A DNA stretch of 64,000 bases from NCEH01 sp002257205 (lineage in GTDB: Bacteria > Pseudomonadota > Alphaproteobacteria > Rhizobiales > Xanthobacteraceae). The stretch lies in assembly GCF_043195105.1 (NCBI RefSeq), contig NZ_JBAFWO010000005.1. One strand, written 5' to 3'. The position numbers and the translations under genes were made by a program. Positions 16,882 to 25,384 of this stretch are shown piece after piece. Numbering within the stretch: the first letter of the stretch is position 1; each line of letters begins with the position of its first letter. Under the pieces are notes generated by a model. The model saw nothing but the letters and a program-made list of their open reading frames with translations. It was not told the DNA's origin and did no database searches.

Positions 16882-17330
16882 GACTTCCTCCGCCTTACAC
16901 CCCACCCATCACTCAGTTTTACGCTGTAAAAACATGATATGTGAAAAATGGTGTGCAAAAAACCAAAAGACGTCACTCTCTGCCGATTCGAATCTCCCAA
17001 CGCCGTAATAACCTGTGCAATTATGCAAATTGAGTAGATATCACTAAGTCTATACTCAATATGGATACAAACTCGCGACTGAAAAATATAAAAATATACT
17101 AACCATGATAAGATTTATTTTTAAAATCTTTGTTTCAAATCAAAAACTGATACCGATATATCTAAAGTATTACTTTCCCCAAGGGAATGAAAAAGGAAGG
17201 TCAACTAAAGCGTCGCATTCGCCCGTAATCTAGGTCGAAATACAGATGCGAATCAACCTTCAACATGAAAGGAGCAGCAACATAACCCTGATTGTTGAGA
17301 CGTTGGCCGACTCTTCAGCCTGAAACATAA
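16882..17330. promoter_or_regulatory. AT-rich intergenic region
   Basis: These 449 bases are strikingly AT-rich against the GC-rich surroundings, with runs of A and T around 17080-17170. They lie upstream of the LuxR regulator and downstream of the HlyD gene. They probably contain the regulator's promoter and possibly a binding site for nucleoid proteins. I see no gene and no clear terminator. Confidence 0.5.
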
Positions 17331-18698
17331 TCAGACTTCGCGGAAGCTGCGCCTCATCGCATCCTTGAAAGGTTCGATCAAATAGTCCACAAATGTCCGC
17401 TCCTGTGTAACGATCAGGACCTCCGCCGGCATGCCTGGAAGCAGCTCGACAATACCTTTCAAGCGCTCCAACTCCTTCACGTCTACTTCGACACGGGCAA
17501 GGTAATAGGATTGCCCGGTCGTCTGGTCCACGAGCCGGTCGGCCGAAATCGAATTCACGATACCGTCCATCCGGGGCAGGGCGCGCTTCGAGAACGCGGT
17601 CAGGTGCACCTGGGCAGCGAGGCCAGCATGGACAACATCGATATCCACCGGCGACACGCGCGCTTCGATTAGTAATGTTTCCCCATCCGGCACGATGTCA
17701 AGGATAGCTTCCCCAGCGCGAATGACGCCACCCAAGGTCTTGAACCGGAGGTTTACCACCGTGCCACTGACGGGAGCGATAACGACGGTGCGTGACAAGA
17801 TATCCTTACTCGACTGGAGGCGCTCCATGACCGCTGCGAGCTCCACGCGAACCTTGTCCATCTGCTCGGACACCTGATCGGCCCGCTCGGCATCCAAAGC
17901 TAGAAGTTGCACCTCAGCTTCGCCAATTTGCTGCTCGGCGCGCGAGATCATGCCGATATATTCGCCCCTTCGGCCCTCGATCTCCGCCTGCGCCCGCTCG
18001 AGGCTGAGAACCTCCGGCTTGCGGATCAGGTTCTTGCTGAGCAGGATTCGCTTACCGTCGAGCTCCTCCCCGATCAACGTCAATTGCTGGACGGAACTTG
18101 CCGCCTGCGCCTTCAAGGCATTGATCTGTTGATGGAACTGCTGAATTCTCTGATGCAGGATCTCATGCCGCCGCTGGTGCGCCGTGCGGCGGGTCTCGAA
18201 CATGGCGCGCTGGCCTTCCACGATCGTCTTGAGGCCCCGGTAGCCTTGGTCGGACAGCAATTCCCCGGGAAAGGCGATCTCCAGGCGATCCTGCTGCTCA
18301 GTGACCAGGCGCGCCTGCATGGCGAGCAATGTATAGTATTGGTTGAGTTGTGAATTTAATACAGTTTCTGCTTGTAAACTTTCCAGGACGACCAAAGGCT
18401 GGCCCGCCGCCACCTTGGCGCCATCGCGCACCTGTAGCCCGGCGATGATGCCGCCCTCCAAATGCTGGATGGTGCGCCGGCTGCCGTCAGGGCTGATCAC
18501 GCCCGGCGCAACAGCCCCTCCGGCCAGGGGGGCGAGCATGGCCCAGGCCAGGAATCCACCGAGAAATACCAGGATGAGCCACAGGCCGACCAGCATCGGC
18601 GTGCTCACCGAGCGCCGCAGCGCCGCATCATTGCTTGGCGGCAGAACCTGCGTCGCTGGTTGCGATTCATGGGGAACGAGAGCGCGCGAGATAGCCAT
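17331..18698 (-). CDS. HlyD-family type I secretion membrane fusion protein
   Basis: The 455-aa periplasmic adaptor of a type I secretion system joins the ABC exporter to an outer-membrane channel. A single N-terminal membrane helix is visible (LVGLWLILVFLGGFLAWAML, about residues 35-55). The biotinyl-lipoyl half motif GGIIAGLQVRDGAKVAAGQP follows, then a long coiled coil (about 130-280). The second lipoyl half and barrel domains are VVIAPVSGTVVNLR and after. The C-terminus (LLPGMPAEVLIVT) is typical of PrtE/LapC-type proteins. The ATG at 18698 gives the standard length. It lies 37 bases downstream of the ABC gene, in the same operon. Confidence 0.93.
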   Translation of the reverse strand: MAISRALVPHESQPATQVLPPSNDAALRRSVSTPMLVGLWLILVFLGGFLAWAMLAPLAGGAVAPGVISPDGSRRTIQHLEGGIIAGLQVRDGAKVAAGQPLVVLESLQAETVLNSQLNQYYTLLAMQARLVTEQQDRLEIAFPGELLSDQGYRGLKTIVEGQRAMFETRRTAHQRRHEILHQRIQQFHQQINALKAQAASSVQQLTLIGEELDGKRILLSKNLIRKPEVLSLERAQAEIEGRRGEYIGMISRAEQQIGEAEVQLLALDAERADQVSEQMDKVRVELAAVMERLQSSKDILSRTVVIAPVSGTVVNLRFKTLGGVIRAGEAILDIVPDGETLLIEARVSPVDIDVVHAGLAAQVHLTAFSKRALPRMDGIVNSISADRLVDQTTGQSYYLARVEVDVKELERLKGIVELLPGMPAEVLIVTQERTFVDYLIEPFKDAMRRSFREV

Positions 18699-18735
18699 GG
18701 CTGCATACCCTTTCCAAGTTGGACGTCTGTCATGT

Positions 18736-20502
18736 CTAGGAGGCGGGAACCGGCGGACGACCGTCGCGCAACGTGTTGCGCTCCATCGGCGAGGCGCCGG
18801 AGACGGCCAGGCGCAGGCGCTTGAGAATTTCATCCCTCGGGCCGAAGCCCTCGACGCGCCCGTCCTTCATCAGCAGGATCTTGTCGGCCTGCGCGATGGT
18901 GGAGGGCCGGTGCCCGACGATCAGGAGTGTTGCGCCCTTGCGCTTCATCTCTTCCAGCGCGGCCGAGAGCGCGGCTTCTCCGGCCTGGTCCAGATTGGCA
19001 TTCGGCTCGTCCAGCACGATCAGGCGCGGAACGCCATAGATGGCGCGGGCAAGGCCGATGCGCTGGCGCTGGCCGCCCGACAAGCGCAGGGCGCCGTCGC
19101 CGATGGCGGTGTCATAGCCGTTCGGCAGACGCTGGATCATGTCGTGCGCATGGGCGAGCATGGCCGCCTCGATGACCGCAGCATCGTCCGCGCCGCCGCT
19201 CATCCTTGAGATGTTGTCGCGGATCGTGCCGGGAAAAAGCTCGGCATCCTGCGGCAGATAGCCGAGGTGGCGCCCGAGATCATCGGGATTCCAATGGCCG
19301 AGGTCGGAGCCGTCGAGGCGGACCTCGCCGCTGGTGGGCCGCGCCACCCCAACCAGCAGGCGGCACAAGGTGCTTTTGCCGCTGGCCGAAGGGCCGATGA
19401 CCGCGATCGCTTCGCCCGGACGCGCCTGGAACGAGACCTGCTGGAGCACCGGCGCGCGCATCCCCGGCGGGGTATAGCTGACCTGGTCCAGGGAAATGAA
19501 GCCAGCCGGGCTCGGAAGGCGGAACCGCCGGCGCTGGTCCGGCATGGATTGCAGGCGCATCTGGAGCCGGTTGTACGCCACCCGGGCGAGACCGAAATTC
19601 CGCCAGGTGCCCATGGCCATCTCCACCGGCGCCAGGGCCCGGCCGAGCAGGATGGAGGCGGCGATCATCGCACCGCCGGAAACCTCGCCCTTGAGCACCA
19701 GATAGGCGCCGAGCCCCAGCGTCGCCGATTGCATGAACAGGCGGGCGAACTTGGTGAACCCCAGCAGCAGCGCGCTGCGCTCGTTGGCCTCCTGCGAAGC
19801 CCGCACGCCCACATCATTGCTGACCCGCCAGCGCTCGATCAGGGCCGGCAGCATCCCCATGGCGCGCACCACCTCCGCGTTGCGGATCGTGGTTTCGGCC
19901 TGGAGCGTGGCGGCGATCTGCGCCTGGCTCGCCGCGGCGATCGAAGCCCGCGTCAAGGTTTCGTTGGCGATCCCGAGCGCCAGCAGCAATCCCGCCGAAC
20001 ACACCGCCAGAAGACCCAGCGCGGGATGCAGGATCCAGATCAGCACCAGGAACACCGGCGCCCACGGCGCGTCGAAGAACACGCTGAGACCGGGCGAGGC
20101 GATGAAAGCCTGGACCTGAGAGAGATCCCGCATGGCCTGGGCGCCCGATCCGTCGCCCATGAGGCGGGTCCGCACGGAATGGGACAGGTAGACCGGCCCC
20201 AGCCGGTCCGACAGCCAGGAACTCATGCGGATGGTCACGGCGGCCCGCAGGCCATCCAGAACCCCCAGCAGAAGCAATGCGGCGGCGGCCAGGATGGTCA
20301 GCATGACCAGCGTGTTCACGCTGCCGGTTACCATCACCCGGTCATAGACCTGCAGCATGTAGAGCGGCGATGCCAGCATGAGCAGGTTGATCGCCAGACT
20401 GAACGCCAGCAGGACCCATGCGGCCTTGCGGCATTGCGCCATTGCCTCGTCGAGGTCCGTGCCCCTGATCCGATGACCCGCCCTTCGATCCCGCGTCGAC
20501 AT
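18736..20502 (-). CDS. Type I secretion ABC transporter, PrtD family (permease-ATPase)
   Basis: The 588-aa inner-membrane exporter has an N-terminal transmembrane domain opening with SLAINLLMLASPLYMLQVYD, the hallmark of PrtD-like exporters without a C39 peptidase-like domain. The ATPase domain has Walker A GPSASGKSTLCRLLVG, the ABC signature LRLSGGQRQRIGLARAI and Walker B LIVLDEPNANLD, then the switch His in IVGHRPST. It powers one-step export of proteins with C-terminal signals, most likely the RTX protein whose gene ends 41 bases upstream. The outer-membrane TolC partner is not in this window. Confidence 0.95.
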   Translation of the reverse strand: MSTRDRRAGHRIRGTDLDEAMAQCRKAAWVLLAFSLAINLLMLASPLYMLQVYDRVMVTGSVNTLVMLTILAAAALLLLGVLDGLRAAVTIRMSSWLSDRLGPVYLSHSVRTRLMGDGSGAQAMRDLSQVQAFIASPGLSVFFDAPWAPVFLVLIWILHPALGLLAVCSAGLLLALGIANETLTRASIAAASQAQIAATLQAETTIRNAEVVRAMGMLPALIERWRVSNDVGVRASQEANERSALLLGFTKFARLFMQSATLGLGAYLVLKGEVSGGAMIAASILLGRALAPVEMAMGTWRNFGLARVAYNRLQMRLQSMPDQRRRFRLPSPAGFISLDQVSYTPPGMRAPVLQQVSFQARPGEAIAVIGPSASGKSTLCRLLVGVARPTSGEVRLDGSDLGHWNPDDLGRHLGYLPQDAELFPGTIRDNISRMSGGADDAAVIEAAMLAHAHDMIQRLPNGYDTAIGDGALRLSGGQRQRIGLARAIYGVPRLIVLDEPNANLDQAGEAALSAALEEMKRKGATLLIVGHRPSTIAQADKILLMKDGRVEGFGPRDEILKRLRLAVSGASPMERNTLRDGRPPVPAS

Positions 20503-20543
20503 TTCCGCCCCTCCACCAAGAGATGATCGCGCCCAGCCGAGCC

Positions 20544-23500
20544 TCAGACGATGAGGCCCGGATCCACGAAGAGGTCCTGCGAGACCAGGATGCCGGCGGC
20601 CGTCTGCGCGGCCGCAAGATCGGTCAGCGATCCGACCACGACGTAAGTGGTGTGGGTCGCCCCAACGAGGCGCACCGCCAGGGTCGGGTCGGACGCACCG
20701 AACACCTGCGTCAGCGTGGGCGCCTGGGTGAGGCTGTTCAGCTGCACGTCCTCGCCGGTCTGGTAGCCCATGATCAGGTTGGTGCCGCCCAGGATGCGGA
20801 ACGTATCGACGCCCGCCGTGCCGCCATCATTGACGCCGTCCCCGTACAGCGTCTTCGACCCGCTGCCATTGGCGACCAGCAGATCGCTGCCGCTGCCGCC
20901 GCGCATGATGTCGCTGCCGGCGCCGCTGACCAGCTTGTTGTTGCCGGTGCTGCCGATGAGCGTGTCGGTGAAGGCCGAGCCGGTCACGTTCTCGATGGTG
21001 TTGAGCTGATCGCCCGCCGCATCGCCGCCACTGCCGACGGTCGCCGCTGCCGGATTGGCCGTCAGCGTCACGCTGACGCCCGCCGACGAGGTGGAATAAT
21101 CGGCCGTATCGATGCCGTCGCCCCCGACCAGGATGTCCGCGCCGATGCCACCCCTCAGCGTGTCGTTGCCCGCCCCGCCTTCCAGGCGGTTGGCGACATC
21201 GCTGCCCACGAGCAGGTCGGCGAAGGCGGAACCGGTGAGATTCTCGATCCCGTTGAGCTGGTCGCCCTGGGCATCGCCGCCGCTACCGAGCGTCGTGCCG
21301 GTGGAGCTCAACCCCACCGATACGCCGCTCGCGGAGGTGGAATAGCTCGCCGTATCGGTCCCCGCGCCGCCCAGGAGGATGTCGGCGCCGCCCTGCCCGC
21401 GCAGCAGGTCATTGCCGATGCCGCCCTCCAGCCGGTTGGCGACGGCGCTGCCTTGCAGCGTGTCGTTGAAGGCGGAGCCGATGAGGTTCTCGATTCCGCT
21501 GAGCTGGTCGCCTTGCGCGTCGCCGCCGCTGCCAGTGGTGACGAGATTAGGATCATCGCTCGCAAACAAGGCCACGCCCACCGCCGAGGCCGAGGCCGAA
21601 TAATCGGCCGTGTCGGTCCCCGCGCCGCCGATCAACCGGTCCGCGTCCGCGCCGCCGGCCAGCGTGTCGTCGCCGGCGCCGCCATCCAGCCGGTTCGCGC
21701 CTGCGCCGCCGCGCAGCAGATCGGCATAGGCCGACCCGATGACGTTCTCGATGCCCGTGAGCTGGTCCCCTTCGGCATCGCCGCCAATGCCGAGCGTCAT
21801 TGCCACCGGATCGAGCGTGATCGTCACGCCGGCCGAGGAGGTCGAGTATTCGGCGGTATCGACGCCGCCATTTCCGGTGAGGACATCCGCGCCGCCGCCG
21901 CCGACGAAGGTGTCGCCAAGTTCCCCGCCCAGGAACGTATCGGCGAACGCACTGCCGACCAGCCGCTCGATCAGGATCAGGGTATCGCCCTGTGCGTCGC
22001 CCCCGAGGCCGGTCCCCGCCGCGGTGGGATTGGCGAGCGTCGAATTGAACTGGACCGTCACCGCGCCGGTCGAGGCGGAATAATCGGCCGTATCGAAACC
22101 GCTCTGGCCGATCAACGTATCGCCGCCGGCGCCGCCCGTGAGCGTATTGTCCTCGGAATTTCCCGCCAGCACGTCATCGAAGGCCGAGCCGATCAGGTTT
22201 TCGATCGACACCAGGCTGTCACCGGTCGCAGCTCCGGAGGTGGTGTTTGTGATCATGTCGATGCCGACCGCCCCGCCGGCGGAATAATCCGCCGTGTCGA
22301 TGCCGTCGCCGCCATCCATCAGGTCCGCACCCGCGCCGCCGATCAAACGGTCGTTGCCGCCTTCGCCGGTGATGACATCGTCGCCATCGCCCCCGTCCAT
22401 CCGGTCGTCGCCGTCGCCGCCGGACATCAGGTCCGCGCCCGCGCCGGCGAGGAAGGTATCGTTGCCGGCATCGCCGAACATCTGGTCGGCCCCGTCGCCG
22501 CCATTGAGGTCGTCGTCGCCGTCGCCGCCATACATCAGGTCGGCGCCGCTCGACGCATTCAGCATGTCCGCCCCGGCGCCGCCGCGCAGGATATCGTCCC
22601 CGAAGCCGGAGAGGAGTTGGTCGTCGCCGTCGCCGCCGTCCAGCAGGTCGGCATCGTCGCCGCCGGTGAGCAGGTCGTCGCCCGTGCCACCATAGAGCTG
22701 GTCCGCCCCGAAGCCGCCCAGCAGCGTATCGTTCCCGCCGCCGCCGAAGATGCGGTCATTGCCGAAGCCGCCGTCCAGGGTGTCATTCCCGCCCGCGAGG
22801 CTGTCATTCACCCCGTCGGGGATGCCGTCCGCGTCGTCATCGTCGGGAATTGCGTTGCCGTCCACGTCGACGATCGTGTCGCCGATCAGAAGGTCGTCGC
22901 CGTCATTGCCACGCAGGACGTCGTTGCCCATCATGCCAATGAGCTGGTTGGCAAGCCCGTTGCCCGAAAGAACATCGTTGAACGCGGAGCCGGTGAGGTT
23001 CTCAATCCCCAGAAGCGTATCGCCGCTGGCATCGCCGCCGGCGCCGCGGGTGGTCTTGGACGGATCCAGATTGAGGGAAATGGTGACCATGGCGCCGGAG
23101 GTGGAATAATCCGCCGTGTCGATGCCCTCGCCGCCGGTGATGGTGTCGGCGCCCGCGCCACCGCGCAGCACATCGTTGCCGGCGCCGCCATAGAGCTTGT
23201 CCGTGCCCGCCCCGCCGTCGAGAATGTCGTCGCTTTCGGCGGCGGTGAGCGTGTCATTGCCGGCGCCCCCGTCCAGATAATCGCCACCGGTGGTGCCGGC
23301 GCGCACCGAGATTGTGTCGTTGCCATTGAGGCCCAGCACCTTGAAGCGGCCGGATCCGGTGACTTCACCCCGGTCGTTGCCGTTTCCAAGGGTGAGAAGC
23401 TGGTAGCTGACGGGCACCGTGGCGAGCGCCTCGACCTGGGTCGTGGCCAGCAGTCCCATGGCGCCGGCAAGCGGTGCCGAACCCGTGGTGCCCGAACCCG

Positions 23501-23585
23501 TGGTCCCCGACCCCGTGGTGCCCGACGATATGATGCCCGACGATGCGGACGAAGACGATTTTGTAATCCGGATTGTCGTCGCCAT
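20544..23585 (-). CDS. Large RTX calcium-binding secreted protein
   Basis: This 1013-aa acidic protein has no Sec signal. It starts with a Ser/Gly/Thr linker (SGTTGSGTTGSGTTGS). Nonapeptide RTX repeats (GGxGxDxLx) occupy about residues 100-150 and 260-425, and bind calcium to fold as a beta roll outside the cell. A thrombospondin-3-like Asp-rich loop (VDGNAIPDDDDADGIPDG) lies at 241-258. Seven modules of about 70-90 residues start at about 155, 428, 496, 574, 656, 744 and 824, each reading DTADYS then GDAQGDQL.GIENL.GSAF. The C-terminus ends SQDLFVDPGLIV, an acidic-hydrophobic type I signal. I recognise no enzymatic domain, so an adhesin, matrix or surface-layer role is likely. The start follows GGGGAGAG. 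Confidence 0.9.
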   Translation of the reverse strand: MATTIRITKSSSSASSGIISSGTTGSGTTGSGTTGSAPLAGAMGLLATTQVEALATVPVSYQLLTLGNGNDRGEVTGSGRFKVLGLNGNDTISVRAGTTGGDYLDGGAGNDTLTAAESDDILDGGAGTDKLYGGAGNDVLRGGAGADTITGGEGIDTADYSTSGAMVTISLNLDPSKTTRGAGGDASGDTLLGIENLTGSAFNDVLSGNGLANQLIGMMGNDVLRGNDGDDLLIGDTIVDVDGNAIPDDDDADGIPDGVNDSLAGGNDTLDGGFGNDRIFGGGGNDTLLGGFGADQLYGGTGDDLLTGGDDADLLDGGDGDDQLLSGFGDDILRGGAGADMLNASSGADLMYGGDGDDDLNGGDGADQMFGDAGNDTFLAGAGADLMSGGDGDDRMDGGDGDDVITGEGGNDRLIGGAGADLMDGGDGIDTADYSAGGAVGIDMITNTTSGAATGDSLVSIENLIGSAFDDVLAGNSEDNTLTGGAGGDTLIGQSGFDTADYSASTGAVTVQFNSTLANPTAAGTGLGGDAQGDTLILIERLVGSAFADTFLGGELGDTFVGGGGADVLTGNGGVDTAEYSTSSAGVTITLDPVAMTLGIGGDAEGDQLTGIENVIGSAYADLLRGGAGANRLDGGAGDDTLAGGADADRLIGGAGTDTADYSASASAVGVALFASDDPNLVTTGSGGDAQGDQLSGIENLIGSAFNDTLQGSAVANRLEGGIGNDLLRGQGGADILLGGAGTDTASYSTSASGVSVGLSSTGTTLGSGGDAQGDQLNGIENLTGSAFADLLVGSDVANRLEGGAGNDTLRGGIGADILVGGDGIDTADYSTSSAGVSVTLTANPAAATVGSGGDAAGDQLNTIENVTGSAFTDTLIGSTGNNKLVSGAGSDIMRGGSGSDLLVANGSGSKTLYGDGVNDGGTAGVDTFRILGGTNLIMGYQTGEDVQLNSLTQAPTLTQVFGASDPTLAVRLVGATHTTYVVVGSLTDLAAAQTAAGILVSQDLFVDPGLIV

Positions 23586-23916
23586 GGTCCACTCTCCCCT
23601 TCGTGCTCGGACGTCCGCCGGCAGGTGGACCTAAGGTTAGATGCCAAGGAGCGCCGCCAACAACTGCACACACGTGGAGCCATCTTTTGGGGGAGAGAAG
23701 GATTATGTATTCGCTTTTGGTCTACTCCTTCGGGCGAATACATTTTTTACATATAATGAATTGATTTTGGTATTTAGGTATCTGGTATTAAAACAAATTC
23801 AAATAATGACGCAAAAAACAGCAAGGGAGCTCCGGGGGTGGGGGTCCCCGGAACTCCCAAGCTGACGAGTACGTTGACGCCTGCGATCCAGAACTCCGCC
23901 GACGCCGGCGTCCCGA
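23586..23916. other. AT-rich spacer upstream of the RTX gene
   Basis: These 331 bases include the likely RTX promoter region (AT-rich, 23700-23820, including long A/T tracts) and a terminator for the small gene to its right. I see no coding frame. Confidence 0.5.
23812..23858 (-). terminator. Rho-independent terminator after the 96-aa gene
   Basis: On the minus strand, GGGAG and TCCGGGG on one side pair with CCCCGGA and CTCCC on the other (23825-23858, one mismatch). A T-run (TGTTTTTTG) follows at lower coordinates. It lies about 58 bases after the stop of the 96-aa gene, so that gene ends its own transcript before the RTX gene. Confidence 0.7.
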
Positions 23917-24207
23917 TCAGGCCACCGCCGAGTATCCCGACAGGGGGATGCTCGAATAGTCGTCGGTCGTCACCACGGCGAGGTTCACTTCGACGGAGGT
24001 GTCGTCGCCCACCGCCTGAACGTCGACATTGAAGCCAGCGAAGTTGCCATCGATGTCGACGCAGACTTCGATCGACGGATCGACGTTGAAATCGCTGCTG
24101 TATTCGGTGGTGGTGTCGAACTCGAGGGAGACGTCGGAAGAAAACTCATAGGTGACGTCGAGGTCCCAGTTGAAGTCGTCGTTTGAACCGTGATCCCAGG
24201 AAGACAT
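23917..24207 (-). CDS. Small acidic protein, member 1 of a three-protein family
   Basis: I do not recognise this 96-aa protein. It is very acidic and rich in Ser, Thr and Val, with alternating hydrophobic residues that suggest beta strands. Residues 53-86 (DGNFAGFNVDVQAVGDDTSV and on to TTDDYSS) match by eye the C-terminal signature of the 244-aa and 509-aa products of the next two genes: GN.A..D...VA.GD.S....V..A.T..DQLS. There is no Sec signal. The start at 24207 follows GGAGGTAGCC. Transcription probably ends at the hairpin at 23812-23858. Its place beside a type I exporter suggests a small exported protein or a partner of the larger two. Confidence 0.7.
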   Translation of the reverse strand: MSSWDHGSNDDFNWDLDVTYEFSSDVSLEFDTTTEYSSDFNVDPSIEVCVDIDGNFAGFNVDVQAVGDDTSVEVNLAVVTTDDYSSIPLSGYSAVA

Positions 24208-24445
24208 GGCTACCTCCATTGCTTGAGCATCGGCCGTGTGCCGATGAAATGATCCTAGGTTTTCGAAGTTCTTCGGTCAAAGTAGCAAGTGGATAATTGA
24301 ACCAATGGGGTACATTGAAAAATAAATACAAATTAATATACGCCGATATGAAGTGGGTATTATTTCGATATTTTCTTGCGGAACGCAAATATGCCCCCTC
24401 TGCAATGCAAGGGAGCAAACAAATTAAAACCTTAACTCTATGAAC
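24208..24445. promoter_or_regulatory. AT-rich spacer upstream of the 96-aa gene
   Basis: These 238 bases are AT-rich (24280-24440) and separate the 96-aa and 244-aa genes. A separate promoter for the 96-aa gene is likely. No defined operator was found. Confidence 0.4.
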
Positions 24446-25180
24446 TCAGTCGATGGCCGCAGTAACCACGACAGTCACCGTCGAAAGCTGGTCTTCGACG
24501 GTCAATGCGAAAAAATCCACCTGGGCCAAGCTGTTGTCGCCGACAGCGACCGCGGTCACATCGAAAATCGCCAAGTTTCCGTCGACCTCGACAGCCCAGC
24601 TGTCGTCCGTGCCGCAGCCGCAGTCCGGGACATAGTCCGGGACCGGATCGGGCAAGGGAACCAGAACCTCGGTGCCGGGACCGGGGTCGGCCGCTTCATC
24701 TTGCAGGGTCACAGGCGCGAAGGGGATGCCTTCGATATCGAGCGCGAAGACCTCGGTGGTCGCGATCGCGGCCCATGTCGCCGCATCCCCGTCCACGCTG
24801 CTGACGGTGGACGTGTAGTTCAGGCTGAATGCGTGGTCGGCTTCGCCCGTCACCTCGCCATAAGACACCGCGGACGCGTAAGCGGTGCCATCGCCCGCGC
24901 CCCATGCGGTGAAGGTCGCGTTGCCATAGGCGGTCTGAACGCTCTCGTCGCCGACGACAAGCGCGTCCACGGAGGCCGTGGCAAGCGTGTCCTGCCCGAC
25001 CGCTGTGGCATCACCGCCCAGCGAAAGCGCCATGCCCGCCTCATCCGAGGACGTCGGTCCCGTCGAGACGTCCAGGACCATCGCGACACTGTCGATGGAC
25101 AGCGACACTCCATCGTCACTGCTTTCGGCTTGGCTCACCGACAGGTTTTGCGTGAATGAGGAATTGTAATTCGCTGACAT
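24446..25180 (-). CDS. Unrecognised Ala/Asp/Val-rich protein, member 2 of a three-protein family
   Basis: This 244-aa protein belongs to no family I recognise. It is acidic, nearly free of Lys and Arg, and built of short alternating hydrophobic stretches (SVDALVVGDESVQTAYGNAT), suggesting a beta-rich exported structure. Residues 130-160 (DAATWAAIATTEVFALDIEG) resemble the 509-aa neighbour (GAAWAADFSNTFFFAVDIAG). The C-terminal signature is GNLAIFDVTAVAVGDNSLAQ then ALTVEDQLSTV (about 201-235). A PDYVPDCGCGTDD segment holds its only two Cys. There is no Sec signal. An in-frame ATG at 25231 is less likely, as family similarity begins after 25180. It lies in the type I secretion island and is plausibly a substrate. 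Confidence 0.7.
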   Translation of the reverse strand: MSANYNSSFTQNLSVSQAESSDDGVSLSIDSVAMVLDVSTGPTSSDEAGMALSLGGDATAVGQDTLATASVDALVVGDESVQTAYGNATFTAWGAGDGTAYASAVSYGEVTGEADHAFSLNYTSTVSSVDGDAATWAAIATTEVFALDIEGIPFAPVTLQDEAADPGPGTEVLVPLPDPVPDYVPDCGCGTDDSWAVEVDGNLAIFDVTAVAVGDNSLAQVDFFALTVEDQLSTVTVVVTAAID

Positions 25181-25384
25181 GGCTATAACCCGCGCTCTGC
25201 GTTGTATCCAGTGTATCGGAACCATTCCCAATCAGATGGAAAATTGCGCGTTATTCATCACTATAAAACGAGCCTATCCGCACGAGGTACATCCTCATAC
25301 TTAAGACCATCAGGCCAAAGTAGAGGCACCACGGTCGTACATCATCATTACGACTTGACAGATCAGTCGCCGACGCTTTCCGCT

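Noticed and set aside
20523..23756. 1077-codon plus-strand open frame opposite the RTX gene
   Set aside because: Its apparent repeats mirror the RTX repeats on the other strand. The minus frame has the RTX motifs, ribosome binding site and type I tail.
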